Assembly: GCA_023935145.1 (NCBI GenBank)
Contig: CM043699.1
Coordinates: 128,776,536-128,840,535, forward strand
Origin: Bretschneidera sinensis
Lineage: Eukaryota; Streptophyta; Magnoliopsida; Brassicales; Akaniaceae
Direction of reading: 5' to 3'
DNA: 64,000 bases
Below, piece by piece: positions 35,199-45,724 of the stretch (positions are counted from its first letter, which is position 1; each line of letters starts with the position of its first letter). The position numbers were made by a program, and so were the translations under genes. The notes beneath the pieces were generated by a model that saw nothing but the letters and a program-made list of their open reading frames with translations, ran no database searches and had not been told where the DNA came from.

Positions 35199-35588
35199 TT
35201 AACCTTTAACCCACCTGGGTTCCTTGTATGATTGAATAGAACCCACAAACTCGAAGGCAGAGGCTTTGTTATAGAATGGCTGTGTAAGAGTTCCAACCAT
35301 CCAAGATGGACATAAAGAAGCATGGTTGTTGTTGTGGAGAGCCATAGTAATCTGACGTGAAGCAGGAAGAGCATGATTATGGTGAGTCTTTTTATTGTTA
35401 ATATTGTTGTTGTAGTAGTTGAAATTTGCAGCAAGTTCCAAATGCTTTCTTGAACGGGAATGACCTCTGTGCATGTGACGCTCACAGTATTTCTGGTCAG
35501 GCGCTACATCTCTTGAGCACCTGTATTTCTTCCTATATGTTCTTCTCCATTTCCTTGGCTCTAGCTCCCCACCCCTTGAGAATCTCAT
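35199..35588 (-). pseudogene. GROWTH-REGULATING FACTOR WRC-domain fragment
   Basis: The minus-strand frame reads [20 protein letters not shown], then [20 protein letters not shown] and [17 protein letters not shown], an obvious WRC domain of the plant GRF transcription factors, which with GIF co-activators promote leaf and meristem growth. The N-terminal QLQ domain (GIF binding) is absent and no exon for it is found nearby. The WRC C3H zinc site normally starts with Cys in GRCRRTDGKKW; here that Cys is Trp (KWRRT), and the usual DGKKW is altered, so zinc binding should be lost. Downstream residues are Asn/His-rich as in GRF C-terminal regions. The frame stays open for 130 codons. It lies entirely within a Pack-MULE-like element, so it is best seen as a captured exon and not a working gene. 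Confidence 0.85.
35436..35456 (-). promoter_or_regulatory. Relic miR396 target site in the GRF fragment
   Basis: GRF genes carry a conserved miR396 site over the codons for RSRKPVE. Here the coding strand reads CGTTCAAGAAAGC then ATTTGGAA, differing from the usual site (CGTTCAAGAAAGC then CTGTGGAA) at two bases, which also changes RKPVE to RKHLE. The 5' 13 bases are intact. Confidence 0.75.
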
Positions 35589-36593
35589 ATTTAGATCACT
35601 ACCCAATGTTCGAATCAAACAAATTCATAAGTAAACAAACACTTTTGCAAAGATTATAACTTCCAACAAATTAATAATTATTAATTAAAGCCAAAATGTA
35701 AAAGCCAAGAAAAGAAAGCCTCTCTAGCTGGCGCAAGGAGAAGAGCGAAGAGGTGGATTAGGCCAAAGAAGATTGCACTAGGTTTTTGGTTCAAAAATTG
35801 ATCTGAGAAGACGATCTGAGGTTTGTCGGAGAACATAGATAACCTAGAGAAGACCTCGCACTTGTTGAAAAAGGACGGGGAAATCAAAGATGGCACCGAA
35901 ACAGACAAGAGTTTCACAATGTTGGCGGAGAAGATGACAAGAGGGACGCTTGGTATTTATGCTTGATGAAGAAGGCAGTCACAACAATTGCGATTGTAGA
36001 TGGCGTCAAAAATCACACTAAATCTGGAGTGGAGCTTGCGACTTTGCAGTAGAAGACCACAAGAGATGATGACAGGTGGCTTTGTGTCACGAAAGATGGT
36101 CGATAACTCTGAGATGATGACTAGGGAAATCTTGTTATTATCCAATGTCAAGAGAGAGATAGATCAGAGAGACAAATCATGAGCGTGTGGTTTGATGATT
36201 TGGCATGATTATGAACGGGAGTCTGACAGCGATAGGGTGGGGGTTTGCATTGCTTCATTTTATAAAAATGAGGGTTTAAATTGCCCTCTTTGTAAACTGA
36301 GGGGGAAAATCGTCTCTAACCCCTAAACTCAAGGGATTATTTACAAATAAGCCTACTTTTTTTTTTTACTAACCATGAAAGTAGACTCAAGCTTCTTAAA
36401 GGAGGAACAATAAAAAGAGTTTTATGTGATATAAAAATTTGTCAATTCATATTTCCTCATGAAATCAAGTGATGGATTAGGAATCTTATTAACTAGGAAA
36501 TTTTCAAATCAAACATCTTTGCCAAATCATTAATACATTGACCTTGGTTTGGAATCAAATGAAATTTTAATTCATTTTATTTTTAAATGGATT

Positions 36594-36615
36594 AATATAT
36601 ATATATATATATATT
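36594..36615. repeat. (AT)n microsatellite
   Basis: About 11 AT units between the GRF-carrying element and the solo LTR. Confidence 0.85.
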
Positions 36616-36813
36616 AATTTTAAAAATATATATTTGATTTTCTTAATGTCAAATTGTAGAATTCAATTAAATTCACACGTTTAAAATGTTTTGAATAAAT
36701 AGCGAATTCAAAAGTAGAGGGAGAGAGAAAGACAAGGAAGAGCAAAAGAGAGAAAATAAAATAGCATTTTGGTTGGCATATCATTTTACTCTTCGTTTTG
36801 TGGAATTCATTTA

Positions 36814-38008
36814 TGTTGAAAATCACCTCAAGAATCCCAGGTGGTGACCTTGAAACACACAAGTCTAGAATGACTTGTAATGAACAGGAATCAAACCATC
36901 AAAGATAAAACACAAGCAATTATTATCGATGTTCGGCAAATGCCTACGTCCCCGGGAGCTCCTCCGAGCTCTCTGCACTAAATCAATGAGTTCTTACAAT
37001 TACAGCAACACCTCCTCAAGAACCCTCTTGTTCTTGATACATGAAAGAAGAGAAAAGAAAGAGATAAGAACTAAGTGTTTCCTTGGAATTTGCCCCAAGA
37101 AAATACCAATTACAAAGCCCTTGAACCCCACTTCTTGAATGCTCTCTCTCACTTGTAACACCTCTGAAGATTTGAGAGTCTTTCTCTCTCAACACCAGCT
37201 ACTCTTGGAATAAGACTTCTTCTTGTGTCTCTCTTGTGTTTTGTGTCTTTACACTCTTACACTTGCACTTGTGTTACTTGTTGTTATTGCTCTTAGATGA
37301 CAGTGTGTGGGCTGTGTGCGTGCTGTGCGTGTAGTGTGCGTGCTTTGTAGGTGCTGTGTGGGCGAATGGAGGACGAATCCCCTTTCCCACATACATTTCC
37401 ACAGTGTGCGCACAGTGTGTGTGCTATGTGCGGGCTGTGTGCAGGTTGTGCGCGGGCTTTGTGCGCGCTGTGTGAGGGCTGTGCGTGCAGTGTGCGTGCA
37501 ATGTGCGCGCTGTGTGCGTGCGTGTTGTGCGTGCAGTGTGCGCTCAGTGTGCACACAGTGTGCAGGCTGTGTGAGAGCTGTGCGGGTTGTGTGCGGGCTG
37601 TGCGCGCAGTCCTTTATATAGAGCAACAACTTCTTTAACCAATCTTGAAGTCAATCTCAACCCTTAGATCTTGAGGACCAAACAATCATAGCCCTCAAAC
37701 AAATCTAAGTGATCCTATGCGTTTTAATCATGTCCCACGCACCAGCTGAAGAGGCTTAAAATGAGGTGTTAGGTGTGCCTTGCGCTGCGGCTCAGAACAG
37801 GGCAGGCCGCGGTGCACACCAGGGCAGAACTCCTCCAGGTGCTGGGCGCCGCGACGCATAGCTGTGTGCCACCTTGCGACGCGGCGCACACCTGGTGGAG
37901 GATCTTCCTTCCTTGCTGTAGGCCGCGACGCACACACCTTATGCCGCTGCTCAAAGACTGATGAAGCTTCAATCTTTAACCATTTAATTCTTAGACAAAT
38001 TCCCAACA
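36814..38008. mobile_element. Solo LTR, 1195 bp, with 5 bp target duplication ATTTA
   Basis: The element begins TGTTGAAAATCACC and ends AATTCCCAACA, an inverted TGTTG/CAACA pair. It is flanked by exact 5 bp repeats ATTTA at 36809-36813 and 38009-38013. There is no internal domain, primer site or second LTR, so it is a solo LTR left by recombination, probably of Copia type. It is notably GC-richer than its surroundings at 37290-37960. Orientation is uncertain: a TATATA lies at 37616 on the plus strand, while the minus-strand start TGTTGGGAATTTG is also typical of Copia LTRs. Confidence 0.8.
37297..37613. repeat. Degenerate GTGTGCGGGCTGTGCG minisatellite inside the solo LTR
   Basis: About 300 bp of interwoven 10-11 bp units (CTGTGTGCGGG, CTGTGCGTGC, AGTGTGCGTG). 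All three plus frames and the minus strand stay open through it, producing Cys/Val- or His/Thr-rich pseudo-proteins that I do not count as genes. Strong purine/pyrimidine alternation (GTGTGCGCGC) could favour Z-DNA. Confidence 0.85.
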
Positions 38009-38013
38009 ATTTA

Positions 38014-38648
38014 TAAATTCTATCAAACAAACTAACTCAATTCTATTGTGAATTTATTTCAAAATGAATTTTATAGTTTTTTTTTATTCCGAACATAATA
38101 AATATAGAATTACAAATTAATTATATAAATTTATATAATACAATTGTTCCAAATACACCCTTTCATCTGTCTCTGGAGTTTAAGTTGGTAAGATAGTGGT
38201 GTAGCCACCCTAGGGGAAAAGAATTGAAGGATATTGTAGTAAAGGAATGGAGTAATATTCAACTTTTTTTCCTAAAATTAAATCTCCTTCTATTTCTCTC
38301 TCCCCAGGAAAACAAAAATAAAAAGGGGAGACAAAAATCAAATATGAAGAAGAATGGTCAACTTAAGCTCTTGCTTGTTTCTTCTTTTATAATAAAAAAA
38401 GTCATGCTTGGTGTGCTGTGCCTGGTTGTTAAGGTAAAGACAGAATAGTGTTCTCTTTGCATATTTTACAAATTAATTTGTTCATTTAAAAAGACATGAA
38501 GCGTCATCCATGAACATCATGATAGAAAATGAATCAGAATGGTCAAAACAAGTAATCATTTTATGCTAAGAAAATTGAAAAATAATTTAAAAAAATATAT
38601 AAAAAAATTCAAATCTGTACTTAATCTGTCTAACCTTATTAAAACCAG
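38014..38648. other. AT-rich intergenic DNA
   Basis: Nothing recognisable apart from short open frames without family resemblance. Confidence 0.4.
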
Positions 38649-39188
38649 AGGCATGTTTGGATAAGAATTTTGAAAACTGTTTTCAGTTTTCAAAAATTGA
38701 AAACAGTTTTTAAAAACTCAAAAATATGTTTAGGAAACAATTTTCAAATGCAATTTTCGAAGATAGTTTTAAAAAAACCAGTTTTCAAAAACTGTTTTCT
38801 GAAAACCCCAAATTGGTATTTTTTAATATAATTTTCAAAAAATAGCCCTAAAATCAATGTTTCATTCTTTTTTCATTGTATATAAAAAATATTAAAATTT
38901 TAAAAATAAAATAATATTAATTATTTTGAAGTATTTAGTAAACATGAAAAATAAAAATACTATAGATTTAAAATTTAAACTCAAAACTGAAAATAATTAC
39001 AAAGTGTATCAAAATAAGATTATCAAAACAACATTTCATTTTTTTTTTCTATTTTTTGAAAAGGTTTTCGAATTACAATTATCCAAACATGTTTTCTTCG
39101 TAAAACATCAAAAAACGGTTTTCAGTTTTCATTTTCGAAAACAGTTTTCGAAGACTGAAAATAAAAAATTGTTACCAAAACATGTCCT
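38649..39188. mobile_element. Fold-back MITE, 540 bp
   Basis: The left end, AGGCATGTTTGGATAAGAA, mirrors the reverse complement of the right end, AGGACATGTTTTGGTAACAA. Both continue with GAAAACTGTTTTC/CAGTTTTC blocks, so the whole element can fold back. Flanks TAAAACCAG and TAAAATAAG agree at 7 of 9 positions, a possible decayed 9 bp duplication. Confidence 0.65.
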
Positions 39189-39500
39189 TAAAATAAGGCT
39201 TTTCAAGCCGGCTCATATCTACATAGCTCAAAATTTAATTTAAATCCGACCTGAGTCCAACCTGAAGTATAGACCAGGTTTTTTCGCACTCCATTCTTGT
39301 ACTGGGCACTGCCCCTGATTACGGGCTTACAGCTATGCCAACTGAAACTAAGGAATCACGTTCATTTTAGACTGGTAAATTGCAGTCGTACGTAGACAAA
39401 TATATGGCAAAATCATAAAATATGAAATGAGTACTACGACAATGAATGAACCTTGGTACATTTTTTCTTTTACTGGCTTTCAAATTACAGGTAAGCAGCA

Positions 39501-41291
39501 TTACCAATAGTCCAAACAAGAACAAGTCCCATCTTTGAAATGATGAAACCTATTTCGATCTCTAACTATAATTTCTCTTCCATATATAATTGAAATAAGC
39601 TTAGTAATTGCATGGCAATCGGCACAAACCCGAAGATTTTTGATGATCCTAATAGGGTCGCTTGAATCAGAAACCATAAGAACAAATGCAATGGCTAGCC
39701 TTTCACTATGGTAAGAAAGAGCATCTTCTTTTTCCTCCTCTTCAATGTCAAATAAAACTTCTTTTGTTCTTGGCTTATGACCACATTCTTGTAATCTTCT
39801 GTTGATTTCTTCAAGCTTCAAATAAATCTCTTTTGAACATGGATGCGTTTTGTCTCCCATGAGAAACTCATGCATAGCACCACCAACATCAACCAAGCTA
39901 CTTCCAGGCATTTTATCAATACCATGATCTTTCATTAGTTTCCTTATTCTTTTCACATCTTCCCATCTCTCAATACTTGCATACATATTTGACAAAAGAA
40001 CATAGTTCCCACTAGTTTCTGGCTCTAATTGTATCAAGTGCTTTAATGCAATTTCACCTATCTCTAAGTTGCCATGAACCCTGGCTGCCCCTAACAAAGA
40101 CCTCCACAAAATCGCATTTGGCTTCATGGGCATTTTCCTGACCTTTTCCTCAGCTTCCTTGAGCCGCCCTGCCCGACCCAGGAGATCCACAAGGCAACCA
40201 TAATGCTCAAGCTTTGGCTCAATCCCATAAAGCTCTTTAATAGACTCAAAAATCTTGCAGCCCTCCTCGACCAGACCAACATGTGAGCAAGCACACATTG
40301 TCACTACAAATGTTACATCATCAGGAACAAACCCTTCGGTTTTCATTTTATCATAAAGGTCAAGTGCCTTGTGACCATAACCATGAAAACCAAACCCTCC
40401 AACCATGGCATTGTAACACAACGTGTCCTTTTGTGGCATTTGCTCAAACAGTTGGTAAGCTAAATCTAGACACCCACATTTTGAAAACATGTCAATTAGA
40501 GCAGTACCAACAAAACGATTCAGCTTAAGATTGTGCTTAATTACATAAGCATGAGCCCACGCACCTTGGCTAAAAGCACCCAAATTAGTACAGGCGCTAA
40601 TTAAAGCCACAAGGGTAACTTCATTAGGCTTAACTAGAGAATTCTGCATCTCATTAAACAAATATAAAGCCTCTATGAACAAACTAGAATCACCACTACA
40701 ATCGGTACTAACACAAGAAGCACTAGAACTACGTGCACAAGCACCTAATATAGAGTTCCAAGTGGCCAAATCCGGTTTGCTAATTTGACTGAACAAATAT
40801 CTAGCCACACCCAACTCGCCACAATTGGCATAGAAATTGAGCAATGAGGCTTGGACAAAGTGGTCATATGGGTGTTCAAGGAATTTCAAGACATGGGTGT
40901 GAAGGACTGGACCACAGTCGAGCCATGGGTGGGACCCACAAGCCTTGAAGAGAGATGGGTAAGTGAAACTGTTGGGTTTAAGGGTCTTGTGAGAGAGAAC
41001 TTTGTTATAGAGAGAAAGGGCTATGTGGGTGTGGTTCTTATGGTTTGTTAGTGAGGCTATGAGAGTGTTATAGAGGAATATTGTTGGGTTTGGGATTTGG
41101 TTAAAGATGGAGAGTGCGTAGGATAAGGCAAGGGTGGAAGATAAGAGAAGTAGCCTACTAAGAGGGTACGTGTGGAGAGTGAGACCAATTGTGGTCATTT
41201 GGGCATGGACTTGCTTGAGTGAGTATAAGGTCTTGCATTTTTCTAAGATTTGTAGGGTTGGGTGGTTGAAAATTTGGTTAGGAGATGTCAT
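39501..41291 (-). CDS. DYW-class pentatricopeptide repeat protein (organellar C-to-U RNA editing factor)
   Basis: An intronless 596-residue protein starting MTSPNQIFNHPTLQILEKCK. The N-terminal SLKQVHAQMTTIGL block and about ten PLS-type repeats (for example NSFTYPSLFKACG, NEVTLVALISACTNLGAF, DDVTFVVTMCACSHVGLVEE) bind an RNA target by the two-residue-per-base PPR code. The E and E+ region (ILWRSLLGAARVHGNLEIG, WEDVKRIRKLMKDHGI) is followed by a complete DYW deaminase: HSE at 528-530 (the HxE catalytic site), CADCH at 556-560, and CSCLDYW at the C-terminus (590-596). All zinc ligands and the catalytic Glu are present, so an active cytidine deaminase is expected. It may be the counterpart of At5g43790, an opinion from memory. 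The sense strand ends exactly at DYW, as is normal. Confidence 0.95.
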   Translation of the reverse strand: MTSPNQIFNHPTLQILEKCKTLYSLKQVHAQMTTIGLTLHTYPLSRLLLLSSTLALSYALSIFNQIPNPTIFLYNTLIASLTNHKNHTHIALSLYNKVLSHKTLKPNSFTYPSLFKACGSHPWLDCGPVLHTHVLKFLEHPYDHFVQASLLNFYANCGELGVARYLFSQISKPDLATWNSILGACARSSSASCVSTDCSGDSSLFIEALYLFNEMQNSLVKPNEVTLVALISACTNLGAFSQGAWAHAYVIKHNLKLNRFVGTALIDMFSKCGCLDLAYQLFEQMPQKDTLCYNAMVGGFGFHGYGHKALDLYDKMKTEGFVPDDVTFVVTMCACSHVGLVEEGCKIFESIKELYGIEPKLEHYGCLVDLLGRAGRLKEAEEKVRKMPMKPNAILWRSLLGAARVHGNLEIGEIALKHLIQLEPETSGNYVLLSNMYASIERWEDVKRIRKLMKDHGIDKMPGSSLVDVGGAMHEFLMGDKTHPCSKEIYLKLEEINRRLQECGHKPRTKEVLFDIEEEEKEDALSYHSERLAIAFVLMVSDSSDPIRIIKNLRVCADCHAITKLISIIYGREIIVRDRNRFHHFKDGTCSCLDYW

Positions 41292-42583
41292 GAACTACAA
41301 AGAGTTTTAATTTGATAGCTCAACAACTTATCACATTTGGATAGAGAGGGAGCATTAACAAACACTAATATATAGTGCCTAGGTGGGCTTGGTTTGGGTA
41401 GGCCAGCTGCCGAAAACAAACCCATGATTAAGGATGTCCAAATGGACAATTTAGGGAAACTTGTAGGGTTTGTCTGGTTGGGCTTGAGCATGAACTAGAT
41501 GGGGATCGTATTCCTTTCAAATTTAATTAGGCTTCATGAAGTAAAGAGTCCAACCAATGAATATTCTTTTAAAATTTAAATATGCTAGTTTATGTGTATA
41601 CCACATTAATAACTAGTGATGATTTCATTTCCGTGTTTTGTAACTTTCATTAGCCAGCTAAAAAGTACTGGAAATAAGATGGTGAAAAATCATTTTTCTT
41701 TTCAACCTTTAAAGTGCTTGTTGACTCTTCTTAAATTAAACTCTCCTATTTTGGTACTTTAACCTATCTTTATCTCTCAACATTACACATCTCAACAGCT
41801 CTCTTAATTTATCCATAAAAGAGTTGGGATATGTGTTATGTGAAGAATAAATGCATGCACATCAATATTATCTCTCTTTCTTTTTTTTAAAGACAATGCT
41901 CACCATTAATTTTAAGATTATAAAGCAATCAAATTGATTATATCATACTGAAATTTGTATAATAATTTTTTAAAATAATATTTTTATGGTCAACAATTTC
42001 CTTTGCAAGAATTGTAAAACCTTCATTTCCTAATTTAGGTGTTTTTCCTTTTCCTCTTTCAGTTAGAGAATTGGATATTAAAGATAAGATATGGTTGCAC
42101 AAGATCCTAGAAAAAATGTTAAAAGAGAACAAGTAAGACTCAGGTATAGATTTCAAAAAAGGTAAAAGACAACAAGAAATATTAAGTAGATCATAAATTA
42201 AAGTCTTATTATCCAAATCATTCAGTAATATTCTATTTAATTAGACATAAAATATAATGTTTTGATATTTTTTTTGTTTATTTATCAACATATTTCTTTA
42301 AGATGACAAATTTGTTGTGGAGATATTGGTTCAAGAAAGTAAAAATTAATAGTGTAATATTTATTTATCGTTATTGTTGTTATTATTTATTTTTTTCGTT
42401 GTTTTTATAATAAATGCATACTTTGGAAAAATATAAATTTCAAAGGTTGAAACGTGATGGTTCAAATAAATACACTCAAAAATTTATTTAAATTTATTTT
42501 TTTACGATCTTACTTAATTTTAATAGACTTGAAGTTTTTAATGAGTTATTTTGGACCTTTAAACTTTATTGCATACTCAACTT

Positions 42584-42620
<37 letters not shown>

Positions 42621-44654
42621 TATTTAAAATATACTTTATGTTTTAAGTTATTTGAATTTCATTGACTTATTTATTTATTATTAATTCTTTTAGTCTAATA
42701 TAAGTAGACGGGAAATAATAACTACAGAAGTGGCATATGCAGTGGATATGTTGGAAGAGTTAATAAAAGAAAAGTAGGAAAAAGGTATAATTTATAATTT
42801 GGTTAAAGAATACGTCAAAGGAGCCGGATAGCCATGCAAATCTTGATGGTCTGATCTTGTCATTATGCGTTTGATGACTTAAGCTTGAAGTTGATAACAA
42901 AGCAGTCAAGAAGAGTATTCTTTATGTATAACCCTCACCTAATGCAGGACCCACCACACCTAAAAATAAAAAAGAAATTTGCTCTTGAAAATTTATTATT
43001 GAGTTTACTTTATTTTTAATATTTAATTTATATAAATTTATTTTTAAATGTTTTATTTTTATTTAATCAGATTTTTTTTTAAATCTGTCAATTAAAATTG
43101 ATATAATATAATAAAAATAAATGACAGTTAATACATTGATTTGAACGTAACACATAATTGAATTGAAAAATAACGTTTAAAAATAAATTAAAATTTATTT
43201 AAAACTAATGACTAAACAAACTCAACGATAAAGTACCGTTAAAAAAATTATATTTTTTATAATATTGGGGAAGGCATATATCTATACACTATTAAGCCGT
43301 CAAAAAGAAAGCAAAACGATAATGTTTGGTCTTTAACACATCAAAAACTCTTCACTTTGGTCTTTGGTCCAAATAAATAAAAAAACAAAGCCCACCTCTT
43401 GTCATATCCAATAAAATGAGTGAAAGTGAAGTTTCGATTTTTTTGACACTTTTGACGAAAATGATGTAACAATTTTCACCACTATGATTGTGAAATAGTA
43501 GAAAATTTCATCGCAAAAAGAAAAAACATTATCTACTCTTTTTCTTTTCTTTATTTTATTTTTTATTCTTGTATTATATAAAATTCTAGCGACCAAAGCT
43601 TATTTTTCTGAACGGTCAAAAAGAGAATGTAAAAGGCACCATTAGAGCCCATCTAATTGTACGGACGGGATTATATGGGCCCCTACCAAAGTGTTCATGA
43701 CCCCATAGAATTTTGGATGTACTCGTGGGGCCCAATGTAACACCTAAACGACAAAGTCTGTTTTTGTTTTTCTTTATTTAAATTTTATTTTCAGTCTTTT
43801 TATTGAACTTGGCAAAGCTTTGTGGACAGAAATACCCTTGTTGCTTTACACTGAAAAGCAAAATTTTAGGGGGTGGGAGATGATAAAAGTGGGGATGTGA
43901 AAGTACTTTTTTTTTTTTTGGGTGTGTTTTGGGTTCTGAACATTTTGCTTTTGGTGCCTTTTGATTATGTATTTTGTTCAAAGTAGGAATGAGTGTGCTC
44001 AAGGACAAAGATACCATCTTCCACGTTAATATAAAAATGACAAAAATTCCCAAACTTCTTTATATGAATTTGTAGGTCAGAAAGGGCAAAAATTAAAGAA
44101 ATTTAAAAAACAAAAGATTATTTTACTTAGGCAGATTGCACTACATGGATTAAATCAAGTTGCTTTTTGGAAAAAAAGAAACACCTTTGGAGAGAGAAGG
44201 AAAATATTTCTAAAGATTACTTTCTCAAATACTAATTTATACATCATTTAAAAGGTTTTTCTTCACTTCCTTACCTGTTTTGGAAAACCCAATTGAAATT
44301 AGTGTTAAAATTTCCATTCCCTTTTGGAGAGAGGGTGGTGCATGAACAAAACAAAGAAAGAATAGAAATGGATCATACTAGCAATTATTTGTGTGGATGC
44401 TCACCAAATGGGTCCTAGTTATCCTGTATTTTGTTTTTACAGGCTTTGGCTAATAATTAGAACCCTTTATTTATTTTTTAGCTGATAATAATTATAAGCT
44501 TTTTCAAGTTATTTTTTGCTTTAAAATTGAACTGGGTCCTGGTGATGTTGCCCAAAGCATCTGATAAAGAGCATCTAGAATCTATCTAGATTGGGCCTCA
44601 GCTAGATCCTCTATTAGCATCTCACCATGAGACAGTGAAGACCACTGTAAATTG
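41292..44654. other. Intergenic DNA upstream of the DYW gene
   Basis: The first few hundred bases should hold the DYW gene promoter and leader. No other gene is supported. An (AT)n run lies at about 42587-42618; the rest is AT-rich. Confidence 0.45.
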
Positions 44655-45082
44655 ACCGTTTAGAAGAGTTTATAAAATCAATAAACAGATCAAATATTTT
44701 TAAATTTGTTTATGAAAAAATTAAAAAGTATTTTTAAAAAAAAATTATTTTCATTGTTATTTTTTCGAGCACGGATTGTTTAAGAGTTTATGATTTGGTT
44801 TATGTTTATTATAAACGTAAATTCAATCAAATACTCTTAAAACGGTTTACGAAATTATTTTTGTTTTTAAAAAATTAAAATTATATTAAAAAACTATTTT
44901 TACTGTTTCATTAAACACTTAATAATATATAATTTAACGTAAACAGTTTTAAAAATTATTTTATAAATCATAATTTGTTTTTATTGTTAAGTCAAACTGT
45001 TCAAGTTTTTAATTTCATTACAATTTTATAAAAAAAAAAAATTGTTTAAAAAACGGTTTTATAAAAGCATAAACGGTACCTT
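44655..45082. mobile_element. Candidate MITE, about 430 bp
   Basis: The left end, GACCGTTTAGAAGAGTTTAT, resembles the reverse complement of the right end, GTACCGTTTATGCTTTTATA, and interior blocks such as AAACGGTTT and TTTATAAA are repeated on both strands. Target duplication is not clear. Confidence 0.4.
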
Positions 45083-45724
45083 AGCACCTCATCACCACAA
45101 AATTTGGCAAGTTAGACTGGGCCCCACGTGGTATACCTGTCACTACCTTAGCGCACTGATTGAGATTTGCGAAATAAAGACCAAAAAGTGTGGCCAAATG
45201 ACATTGGACTTCTCTCCACCTCAAAGAGGGACAAAGGTCCTGTGGCCCTCAGGCAGCTCTGCAGATTTTAAACCGTTTACGGCAAAACTGACACTACCAG
45301 ACGCCAAAGATTTTCCTCTTTCGCAGTTCACTATTTTCATGTCTCGGTCTCCAATTTCCAAAATGCAAAACAGAAATTAACTAAAACAACAATAATAATC
45401 TATACTGTTTATAAAAAAATACAATGAACGAAAACACTATTAAATTTTACATTTTAAAATTATATATTCTTATTATTTTTCATAAAATTAGAATTTAAAT
45501 TTATTTTATACAAATACAGTTTTAATAAACAATTTTATATCATTGTTTGATATAAACAAACCTTTCAAATTATTACTCCATGACCCATTGAATTAACATT
45601 TTCTTCATATAATTAGGTTTTAGTTTTATATTACATAAACATGTCTTTTACAAAAAAAAAATATTTTATATAAGCAAATTCATTACTATGTAAATAAATC
45701 CAATCGACTGAAGAAAAAAAATAT
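45083..45724. other. Intergenic patch, 45083-45370 unusually GC-rich for the region
   Basis: A roughly 290 bp patch with open frame on the plus strand. Its translation shows no known motif and starts inside the adjoining MITE, so I do not call a gene. Confidence 0.3.

Larger units (their letters stand above)
34814..36353. mobile_element. Pack-MULE-like element, 1.54 kb, carrying a GRF fragment
   Basis: The left terminus, GGCTTATTTGTAAATAATC, matches the reverse complement of the right terminus exactly over 19 bases, and similarity continues for about 85 bp through AGTTTA..GGT, GATTTT, TTTACAAA and AATTTAAA. The left flank TACTTTTT (34806-34813) recurs directly after the right end at 36354; the following T-run blurs whether the duplication is 8 or 9 bp. 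The interior is a minus-strand GRF WRC fragment plus about 550 bp of moderately GC-rich DNA (35690-36240) that I cannot assign. No transposase. Confidence 0.75.

Noticed and set aside
35199..35618. A functional GRF gene.
   Set aside because: It lacks QLQ, has lost the first zinc-ligand Cys of WRC, and lies wholly between MULE-type inverted repeats.
37249..37638. Long open frames on both strands through the GC-rich repeat.
   Set aside because: They arise from a short-period minisatellite with few stop-prone words, inside a solo LTR, and resemble no protein.
45042..45380. 112-codon frame in a GC-richer patch.
   Set aside because: It starts inside a MITE, shows no recognised motif, and has no splice or promoter support.
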